DNA of 64,000 nucleotides from Hyphomicrobiales bacterium (GTDB lineage Bacteria; Pseudomonadota; Alphaproteobacteria; Rhizobiales; Xanthobacteraceae). This document shows positions 44,039 through 51,017 of the stretch, piece by piece. The translations under genes and the position numbers were made by a program. The notes under the pieces were generated by a model. The model had not been told where the DNA came from. It worked only from the letters and a program-made list of their open reading frames with translations, and made no database searches. Positions within the stretch are counted from its first letter, which is position 1; every line of letters starts with the position of its first letter. The stretch lies in assembly GCA_021730985.1 (NCBI GenBank), contig JAKFYI010000002.1:95858-159857 (forward strand). The letters are read 5' to 3'.

Positions 44039-44073
44039 CGGGCCGCCGAGGCAGCAACGACCTCGGCGGCCCG
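44039..44073 (+). promoter_or_regulatory. Intercistronic hairpin between the two nrtA genes
   Basis: Perfect 13-pair stem (CGGGCCGCCGAGG with CCTCGGCGGCCCG) and a nine-base loop, with no T-run after it. It lies seven bases after the stop of copy 1. This is a typical mRNA-stabilising or processing hairpin that raises expression of the binding protein relative to the permease genes. Confidence 0.75.
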
Positions 44074-44102
44074 TCCATAACAAAAACTACGGGAGGAAGA
44101 TT

Positions 44103-45464
44103 GTGATCAAACGAGAAGACCGAAGGAATATCGTGAAGACAACAGCGGACCAGGGGAGCCCGGCAGGGCTGGAACGCGCGGCTCACAAGAGCCGCCGCTT
44201 CTTGCTCCAGACGTCGGGCGCGGCTGCTCTGCTGGGTGCAGCCAAGCTTGCCTTCCCCGGCGGCGCCTTCGCGCAAGGCGCGGGCCCCGAGGTGAAGGGC
44301 ACCAAGCTCGGATACATCGCGCTGATGGATGCCTCGGCCCTGGTCATTGCCAAGGAAAAGGGCCTCTTCGCCAAACACGGTATGCCGGACGTTGAAGTCT
44401 TGAAGCAGGCGTCATGGCCGGCCACCCGCGACAATCTCGCGCTTGGCAGCGCGAGCAACGGCATCGATGGTGCTCACATTCTGAGCACGATGCCGTATCT
44501 GATTTCGGCCGGCAAAATCACCCAGAACAACGTGCCGGTTCCGATGGCGATGCTCGCGCGTCTGCATCTAGACGGGCAGTCGATCTCGGTATCGAGCGAA
44601 TTCAAGGAACCGCGCGTCGGCGTCGACGCATCGCCGCTCAAGGCCGCCATCGCTGCCAAGAGGGCCAAGGGCAAGGAATTCACCGGCGCACACACGTTTC
44701 CTGGCGGCACGCACGACCTTTGGATTCGCTACTGGCTGGCTGCTGGCGGCATCGACCCGGACAACGACATGAAGCTGATTCCGGTTCCGCCGCCCCAGAT
44801 GGTGGCGAACATGAAGGTCGGCAACATGGATACGTTTTGTGTTGCCGAGCCATGGCACGGCCAATTGGTGAACCAGGGGATCGGCTACACAGCTCTGACC
44901 ACCGACGAGAGCTGGCCGCTGCATCCGGATAAATCCTTCGCCATGCGAGCGGAATGGGTCAATAGAAATCCAAACGCGACACGCGCGCTCCTTATGGCAA
45001 TCTTCGAAGCTCAGCAATGGTGCGACAAAACCGAAAACAAGCATTCATTGGCTGAAATCGTTGGCAAGCGGCAATGGTTCAATGTGCCGGTCAGCGACAT
45101 CGTCGGGCGGCTGCGTGGCGAATTCGACTACGGGTTCGGCAAGACGGCGACAAACACCAAACAGATCATGAAGTTTTGGCAGGACCACGCATCGTTCCCA
45201 TGGCAGAGCCACGACGCCTACATGCTCTACGAAAATATGCGCTGGGGAAAAATCGAGGCCGCGATGGACGTCAAGGCGCTCATCGCCAAGGTCAGCCGAG
45301 TTGATCTGTGGCGCGATGCCGCCAAGGCGCTTGGCGTTCCAGCCGATCAAATTCCTTCCTCGAATTCGCGCGGCAAGGAGACCTTCTTCGATGGCAAGGT
45401 TTTCGATCCGGAGAATCCGAACGCCTACCTGAAGAGCCTCGCGATCAAGCGCGTCGAGGTGTGA
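44103..45464 (+). CDS. nrtA: Nitrate ABC transporter substrate-binding protein NrtA, copy 2
   Basis: This 453-residue paralogue begins with GTG 44103, three bases after GGGAGGAAG. Its Tat-like signal is less canonical (SRRFLLQ at 30-36; AFA-Q end near 57). The blocks MDASALVIAKEKGLF, PGGTHDLWIRYWLAAGGIDPD, PPPQMVANMKVGNMDTFCVAEPW and a GKRQWFNVPVSDI segment match copy 1. Differences cluster around 150-210. The duplicate may widen specificity (nitrate, nitrite, cyanate or bicarbonate are known ligands of the family) or simply raise capacity. Confidence 0.92.
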   Translation: MIKREDRRNIVKTTADQGSPAGLERAAHKSRRFLLQTSGAAALLGAAKLAFPGGAFAQGAGPEVKGTKLGYIALMDASALVIAKEKGLFAKHGMPDVEVLKQASWPATRDNLALGSASNGIDGAHILSTMPYLISAGKITQNNVPVPMAMLARLHLDGQSISVSSEFKEPRVGVDASPLKAAIAAKRAKGKEFTGAHTFPGGTHDLWIRYWLAAGGIDPDNDMKLIPVPPPQMVANMKVGNMDTFCVAEPWHGQLVNQGIGYTALTTDESWPLHPDKSFAMRAEWVNRNPNATRALLMAIFEAQQWCDKTENKHSLAEIVGKRQWFNVPVSDIVGRLRGEFDYGFGKTATNTKQIMKFWQDHASFPWQSHDAYMLYENMRWGKIEAAMDVKALIAKVSRVDLWRDAAKALGVPADQIPSSNSRGKETFFDGKVFDPENPNAYLKSLAIKRVEV

Positions 45465-45519
45465 GTCACCAAGGATTGCCCCAGCGGCTGCCCAAGATTC
45501 TTAGACGGAGAAAGTTTCG

Positions 45520-46416
45520 ATGAACATGCCCGCCCTCAAGACCCAAGCGGCGACGGCGATTCCGGTAGCGGCAGGCGAACTGTTGCGCCTGCCGATGCCG
45601 AAACCGAGCTACTTCAAGGCGAGGCTCGTCCCCGCCGCGAGTGAATTTGCGGCGAAGCTCGTTCCACCGCTCATCATGATCGGATTGCTGCTGGTCGTCT
45701 GGCAGATCCTGTGCTCGAAGCCCGGCGCGACGTTGCCGTCGCCGACCAAGATCTGGACCGAAGCATACGACCTGATCGTCGATCCGTTCTTCGTCGCGGG
45801 GCCGCAAGACATCGGCCTTGGCTGGCGCGTTCTCACCTCGCTCCAGCGCGTCGCGATCGGCTACGGACTGGCCGGCGTCATCGGTATCGCGCTCGGCACG
45901 ATCATCGGCCAGTCGGTGTGGGCGATGCGGGGCCTCGATCCGATCTTTCAGGTGCTGCGCACGATCTCGCCGCTCGCCTGGCTGCCGATCTCGCTCGCGG
46001 CCTTCCGCGACAGCCAGCCCTCCGCGATCTTCGTGATCTTCATCACCGCGGTGTGGCCGATCATCATCAACACGGCGGTCGGCATTCGCAACATCCCGCA
46101 GGATTACCGGAACGTCGCGCTGGTGCTGCGGCTCAATCCGCTGGAATTCTTCTGGAAGATCATGATCCCGTCGGCCGCGCCTTATATTTTCACCGGGCTT
46201 CGCATCGGCATCGGCCTTTCATGGCTCGCCATCGTGGCGGCTGAAATGCTGACCGGCGGCGTCGGCATCGGCTTCTTCATCTGGGACGCTTGGAACTCGT
46301 CGCGCCTCTCCGACATCATCGTGGCTCTCGTCTACATCGGATTGGTCGGCTTCATCCTCGACCGCATCGTCGCGTTGGTGGCCAGCATCATCACCCGCGG
46401 CACGTCCGCGAACTGA
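45520..46416 (+). CDS. nrtB: Nitrate ABC transporter permease NrtB
   Basis: This 298-residue membrane protein has six predicted helices and the BPD_transp_1 EAA-type loop (TVWPIIINTAVGIRNIPQDYRNVALVLRLNPLEFFWKIMIPSAAPYIFTGLRIGIG). A 60-residue N-terminal stretch before the first helix is rich in Ala and Pro. It works with NrtA1/A2 and NrtD. GGAGAAAG lies eight bases ahead of ATG 45520. Confidence 0.94.
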   Translation: MNMPALKTQAATAIPVAAGELLRLPMPKPSYFKARLVPAASEFAAKLVPPLIMIGLLLVVWQILCSKPGATLPSPTKIWTEAYDLIVDPFFVAGPQDIGLGWRVLTSLQRVAIGYGLAGVIGIALGTIIGQSVWAMRGLDPIFQVLRTISPLAWLPISLAAFRDSQPSAIFVIFITAVWPIIINTAVGIRNIPQDYRNVALVLRLNPLEFFWKIMIPSAAPYIFTGLRIGIGLSWLAIVAAEMLTGGVGIGFFIWDAWNSSRLSDIIVALVYIGLVGFILDRIVALVASIITRGTSAN

Positions 46417-46427
46417 AGGAGATCGAC

Positions 46428-47222
46428 ATGACCAGCTATCTCAAGATCGACCACGTCGATAAATCCTTCAAGCGCGGCTCGATCGAGACCGAAGTGCTGA
46501 AGGACATCACACTCGGCGTCGAGAAGGGCCAGTACGTCTCGATCATCGGGCATTCCGGCTGCGGCAAGAGCACGCTGCTCAATCTCGTCGCCGGGCTTTT
46601 GCCGGTGTCGGCCGGCTGTGTGCTTCTGGAGAACAAGGAGGTCAACGATCCGGGCCCGGATCGTGCCGTCGTGTTCCAGAACCACTCGTTGCTGCCGTGG
46701 CTTACCGTCTACAACAACGTCGCGATCGCGGTGAACAAGGTGTTCGGCTCGACCAAATCGCGCGCCGAGCGTCACGCCTGGGTCATGCACAATCTGGAAT
46801 TGGTGCAGATGGGTCATGCCAAGGACAAGCGTCCGTCGGAAATTTCCGGCGGCATGAAGCAGCGCGTCGGCCTCGCCCGCGCGCTGGCGATGGAGCCGAA
46901 GGTGCTTCTGCTCGACGAGCCGTTCGGCGCGCTCGACGCGCTGACCCGCGCGCACCTGCAGGACTCGGTGATGGCGATCCATTCCAAGCTCGGCAACACC
47001 GTGATGATGATCACCCACGACGTGGACGAGGCCGTGCTGCTTTCCGACCGTATCGTGATGATGACCAACGGTCCGGCCGCGGCGATCGGCGAGGTGCTGG
47101 ACGTGCCTCTGGTGCGCCCGCGCAAGCGTCTCGCGCTCGCAGCCGATCCGACCTACCTCAAGTGCCGGCAGCGGGTGCTGGAATTCCTCTACGAGCGTCA
47201 CAGCTTCGTCGAAGCCGCGTAG
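46428..47222 (+). CDS. nrtD: Nitrate ABC transporter ATP-binding protein NrtD
   Basis: This 264-residue ATPase has Walker A GHSGCGKST (41-49), Q-loop VVFQNHSLLPWL, signature SEISGGMKQRVGLARALA (about 137-154), Walker B LLLDEPFGALDALT and His-switch ITHDVDEAVLLSD. It carries no C-terminal NrtC-type receptor domain, so only the simple ATPase subunit is encoded. GAAGGAGATC precedes the ATG, 11 bases after nrtB. Confidence 0.94.
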   Translation: MTSYLKIDHVDKSFKRGSIETEVLKDITLGVEKGQYVSIIGHSGCGKSTLLNLVAGLLPVSAGCVLLENKEVNDPGPDRAVVFQNHSLLPWLTVYNNVAIAVNKVFGSTKSRAERHAWVMHNLELVQMGHAKDKRPSEISGGMKQRVGLARALAMEPKVLLLDEPFGALDALTRAHLQDSVMAIHSKLGNTVMMITHDVDEAVLLSDRIVMMTNGPAAAIGEVLDVPLVRPRKRLALAADPTYLKCRQRVLEFLYERHSFVEAA

Positions 47223-47230
47223 GGATCGAC

Positions 47231-47656
47231 ATGACTCCCGCCGACGCCGCACTGGTGAAATCGTCGTTCGACAAGGTCAAGCCGATCGCAGCCGACGCGG
47301 CCGCGCTGTTCTATGGCCGGCTGTTCGAGATCGCGCCCGAGGTGAAGCCGTTGTTCAAGGGCGACATGTCCGAGCAGGGCCGCAAGTTGATGACAACGCT
47401 CGCGGTGGTCGTGAACGGGCTCGACAATCTGCCATCGATCCTGCCGGCGGCCAGCGCGCTTGCAAAGAAGCACGTCGGCTACGGTGTGAAGCCGGCGCAC
47501 TACGCGCCGGTCGGCGCCGCCCTGCTTTGGACGCTTGAGCGCGGGCTCGGCCCGGCGTGGACACAGCCGCTCGCGGCGGCCTGGACCAATGCCTACACAA
47601 CATTGTCCGGCTTCATGATCGGTGAAGCCTACGGACCGACGGCGGCCGCGGAGTAG
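47231..47656 (+). CDS. Single-domain globin (Vitreoscilla/flavohemoglobin type)
   Basis: A 141-residue class I globin without a reductase domain. The proximal ligand is H81 in ALAKKHVGYGVKPAHY, and the distal E7 position is probably Gln49 in MSEQGRKL, as in Vitreoscilla hemoglobin. GAEYGP tail is short. It sits between nrtD (eight bases) and nirA (two bases) in the operon. The likely job is to scavenge or oxidise NO made by nitrite reduction, or to supply electrons with the flavoprotein encoded further downstream; these are inferences. Confidence 0.9.
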   Translation: MTPADAALVKSSFDKVKPIAADAAALFYGRLFEIAPEVKPLFKGDMSEQGRKLMTTLAVVVNGLDNLPSILPAASALAKKHVGYGVKPAHYAPVGAALLWTLERGLGPAWTQPLAAAWTNAYTTLSGFMIGEAYGPTAAAE

Positions 47657-47658
47657 CA

Positions 47659-49413
47659 ATGTCCAGCGACTTCACGCCTGAACAGAAACGCTATCTCGAA
47701 GGTTTCACCTCCGGCCTGCAGATCGCGCGGCTGGGGCGCGGGATCGGCAAGGCCGCGCCTGCGAAGCCGAGCGGGCCGGACGCCGAACATATCGAGGCGC
47801 AGGATCGCGTGATCGCGGCTGGCGGCAAGCTGGCCGATCAGGAGAAGTTCAAGCGCGAGCAGCATCCGTTCGATGCCTATGCGCGTCTTCAAGACCAGGC
47901 TGCGAAGAACGAATTTCCCAAGCCCGCGGACAATTTCCGTTGGCGCTACTACGGCCTGTTCTACGTGGCGCCGGCGCAGAACTCCTACATGTGCCGGCTG
48001 CGGATTCCGAATGGGATCGTCAAGCATTGGCAATTGGCCGGTCTGGCCGATCTCGCAGATCGCTATGGCGGCGGTTATTCCCATGTCACCACGCGGGCGA
48101 ACTTCCAGATTCGGGAAATCGAGCCGAAGAACGCGGTGCTGCTGCTCGACGCCATTCTCGATCTTGGCCTGTGCTCGAAGGGCACGGGCGCGGACAACAT
48201 CCGCAACGTCACCGGCACGCCGACCGCTGGCATCGATCCGCAGGAATTGCTGGACACGCGGCCCTACGCGCGGTCCTGGCACTTCCATATTCTCAACGAG
48301 CGCGGGCTCTACGGGCTGCCGCGCAAGTTCAACGTCGCGTTCGATGGCGCGGGCCGCATCGCTGCGCTCGAGGACACCAACGACATCGGCTTTCAGGCGG
48401 TGCAGGTGAAGGAGGGGTTCGGCGCGGAGGCGGGGGTCTGGTTCCGGCTCGCGCTCGGTGGCATCACCGGCCACAAGGATTTGGCGCGCGACACCGGCGT
48501 GGTGTTGAAGCCGGACGATGCGACCAAGGTGGCGGACGCCATCGTCCGCGTGTTCAGCGCGCACGGCAACCGCACCGATCGCAACAAGGCGCGATTGAAG
48601 TACGTGCTCGACGCGATGGGTTTCGAGAAGTTCCTTTCCCTGGTGGAGGAGAAGCTCGGTGCAAAATTCACTCGTCTGCCGCCTGAAGCGGTTGCAACGC
48701 GCGCGAAGGCGGATCGCTCGGCTCACATCGGTGTGCACCCGCAAAAGCAAGACGGCCTAAACTGGATCGGCGTGGTTCTCCCGGTCGGTAAACTGACATC
48801 GGCGCAGATGGCCGGGCTTGCGAAGATCGCGCAGGACCTGGGCGACGGCGATATCCGGCTTACGGTCTGGCAGAACCTCATCGTCTCCGGCGTGCCGACC
48901 GAAAAAGTGGCGCTCGCAGAGGCGGCCATCGAAGCATTGGGGCTGACCACCAAGGCCACCGCGATCCGCGCAGGTCTCGTCGCCTGCACCGGCAACGTCG
49001 GTTGCCGCTTTGCCGCGTCCAACACGAAGAAGCACGCCGAGGACATCGCGCGCTGGTGCGAGCCCCGCGTGGAGATGGACACGGCGGTCAACATCCATCT
49101 CACCGGCTGCCATCACTCGTGCGCGCAGCATTACATTGGCGACATCGGGTTGATTGCTTGCAAGGTCTCGGTTTCCGAGGAGGACACTGTCGAGGGCTAT
49201 CACGTCCTCGTCGGCGGCGGTTCCGGCGAAGGCGCCAGCCTCGCGCGCGAACTGTTCGAGAATGTGAAGGCGGAGGATGCGCCTCGGGTGGTCGAGGGCA
49301 TGCTGCGAAGCTATCTCACGCAGCGAAATTCGAGCGCGGAGACGTTCCAGGATTTTGCGCGGCGGCATGACGATCAATCGCTGAAGGTGGTGTTCGCGGA
49401 GGCCGCGCCGTGA
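47659..49413 (+). CDS. nirA: Assimilatory nitrite reductase NirA (siroheme, ferredoxin-type)
   Basis: This 584-residue siroheme/[4Fe-4S] reductase converts nitrite to ammonium. The duplicated halves are visible as SHVTTRANFQIREI and DIRLTVWQNLIVSGV. Ligands to the cluster are C443-x5-C449 (ACTGNVGCRF) and C484-x3-C488 (TGCHHSCAQ). About 80 N-terminal residues precede the first domain, as in ferredoxin-linked NirA proteins. It lies inside the nitrate operon, and its GTGA overlap with the next gene suggests that flavoprotein as redox partner. Confidence 0.95.
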   Translation: MSSDFTPEQKRYLEGFTSGLQIARLGRGIGKAAPAKPSGPDAEHIEAQDRVIAAGGKLADQEKFKREQHPFDAYARLQDQAAKNEFPKPADNFRWRYYGLFYVAPAQNSYMCRLRIPNGIVKHWQLAGLADLADRYGGGYSHVTTRANFQIREIEPKNAVLLLDAILDLGLCSKGTGADNIRNVTGTPTAGIDPQELLDTRPYARSWHFHILNERGLYGLPRKFNVAFDGAGRIAALEDTNDIGFQAVQVKEGFGAEAGVWFRLALGGITGHKDLARDTGVVLKPDDATKVADAIVRVFSAHGNRTDRNKARLKYVLDAMGFEKFLSLVEEKLGAKFTRLPPEAVATRAKADRSAHIGVHPQKQDGLNWIGVVLPVGKLTSAQMAGLAKIAQDLGDGDIRLTVWQNLIVSGVPTEKVALAEAAIEALGLTTKATAIRAGLVACTGNVGCRFAASNTKKHAEDIARWCEPRVEMDTAVNIHLTGCHHSCAQHYIGDIGLIACKVSVSEEDTVEGYHVLVGGGSGEGASLARELFENVKAEDAPRVVEGMLRSYLTQRNSSAETFQDFARRHDDQSLKVVFAEAAP

Positions 49414-51014
49414 ACCAGCCGGTCCGTCAGCCCACAACGATCATCCCGGACAATGCGCCGTTTACGTCAGAGCAGCGCGTCTGGCTGAACGGATTTTTTG
49501 CCGGGCTTCTGGAGAGCGATGTCGCCGCGCTGTCGACGCAGGATGCGGCGGCGCTTTTGCCAGGCGTCACCGTCACGTCCGAGGAGGCCGATGACGGCGC
49601 GCCCTGGCACGACCAGTCGCTGCCGCTCGCCGAGCGGATGCAGCTCGCCGAAGGAAAACCCTTACGCCGCAAGATGATGGCGGCGATGGGCCAGCAGGAC
49701 TGCGGCCAGTGCGGCTACAACTGCGAGCAATACGCCGACGCGCTATTCGGGAAGAAGGAGGTGCGGCTCAACCTGTGCGTGCCCGGCGGCAAGGAAACCG
49801 CCCGAGTACTGAAGCAGCTCGCCGCCGATATAGGGGCTTCTTCCGTTGTTCATCCGTCTTCTTCTGCGACTGCTGAAGTTCTTCCTCCTGCGGCGAGCGA
49901 AGCCGGCCGCTCGCGCGACAATCCGGTGCCTGCGACCTTCGTGTCGCGCCGGCTGCTCAACAAGACGGGCTCCGAGAAGGAAACCTGGCACGTCGAGTTC
50001 GATCTCGCCGAGAGCAAGCTCGACTATTCGGTGGGCGATGCATTCGGTCTGTTTCCCACCAACGACCCGGCACTGGCCGACGCGGTGATCGCCGCACTCG
50101 ACGCGCCGCCCGATTTCCCGATCGGCGGCAGGACGCTGCGCGACGTGCTGATCGACGGCGTCTCGCTGGGTGCGGCGCCCGACATGCTGTTCCAGCTTTA
50201 CTCCTACATCACCGGCGGCGAGCGCAGGCAGAAGGCCAAGGCGCTCTCGACCGGCGAGGACCCGGACGGCGATGCGGCGAGCCTCGACGTGCTGGCCGCG
50301 GTCGAGAAGTTTCCCGGCGTGCGGCCGGATCCTGAAGCGTTCGTCGAGGCGCTCGATCCGCTGCAGCCGCGCCTCTACTCGATCTCGTCATCGCCCAAGG
50401 CGCACGGCAGCCGGCTATCGCTGACCGTCGATACGGTGCGCTACGACATCGGCAAGCGCACCCGCTACGGCGTCGCCTCCACGTTCCTGGGCGGCCGCAT
50501 CAATCTGGGCGACAAGACCAGGGTCTATGTCCAGAAGGCGCACGCCTTCGGCCTTCCGTCCGATCCGTCGGTGCCGATCATCATGATCGGCCCCGGAACC
50601 GGCGTCGCGCCGTTCCGCGCCTTCCTTCACGAGCGCGCGGCCACCCAGGCCCCGGGCCGCAACTGGCTGTTCTTCGGCCATCAGCGCAGCGGCTGCGATT
50701 TTTTTTACGAAGACGAACTGACGGCGATGAAGGCGTCGCGCGTGCTGACGCGCCTGACGCTGGCGTGGTCGCGCGATGGCGACCAGAAAATCTACGTGCA
50801 GGACCGCATGCGCGAGGTCGGCCGCGACCTGTGGGCGTGGATCGCCGAGGGCGCGCACGTCTACGTCTGCGGCGATGCCAAGCGCATGGCCAAGGATGTC
50901 GAAGTGGCGCTGATCGACGTGGTGACGGCGTTCGGCGTGCGCTCCTCGAACGATGCCGTGGCCTTCATCGCCGACATGAAAAAGAACGGCCGCTATCAGC
51001 AAGACGTGTACTGA
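49410..51014 (+). CDS. FNR-type flavoprotein reductase with N-terminal Fe-S motif
   Basis: This 534-residue protein (GTG start overlapping nirA) has a (Fe-S) type domain with C98-x2-C101-x3-C105 and C123, then a linker, then a CysJ/CPR-like FAD-NADPH module: FAD site RLYSISSSP (about 321-329), GVASTFLGGR, GPGTGVAPFRAFL (about 394-406) and the terminal VYVCGDAKRMAKDV and RYQQDVY. No FMN flavodoxin domain is present. It probably takes electrons from NADPH to NirA and/or NasA, replacing a separate ferredoxin. Annotated family names such as sulfite reductase alpha would be misleading here. Confidence 0.9.
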   Translation: MNQPVRQPTTIIPDNAPFTSEQRVWLNGFFAGLLESDVAALSTQDAAALLPGVTVTSEEADDGAPWHDQSLPLAERMQLAEGKPLRRKMMAAMGQQDCGQCGYNCEQYADALFGKKEVRLNLCVPGGKETARVLKQLAADIGASSVVHPSSSATAEVLPPAASEAGRSRDNPVPATFVSRRLLNKTGSEKETWHVEFDLAESKLDYSVGDAFGLFPTNDPALADAVIAALDAPPDFPIGGRTLRDVLIDGVSLGAAPDMLFQLYSYITGGERRQKAKALSTGEDPDGDAASLDVLAAVEKFPGVRPDPEAFVEALDPLQPRLYSISSSPKAHGSRLSLTVDTVRYDIGKRTRYGVASTFLGGRINLGDKTRVYVQKAHAFGLPSDPSVPIIMIGPGTGVAPFRAFLHERAATQAPGRNWLFFGHQRSGCDFFYEDELTAMKASRVLTRLTLAWSRDGDQKIYVQDRMREVGRDLWAWIAEGAHVYVCGDAKRMAKDVEVALIDVVTAFGVRSSNDAVAFIADMKKNGRYQQDVY

Positions 51015-51017
51015 GCG

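Noticed and set aside
44039..44073. Stem between nrtA copies as a terminator
   Set aside because: There is no T-run after the stem and the downstream genes belong to the same operon.
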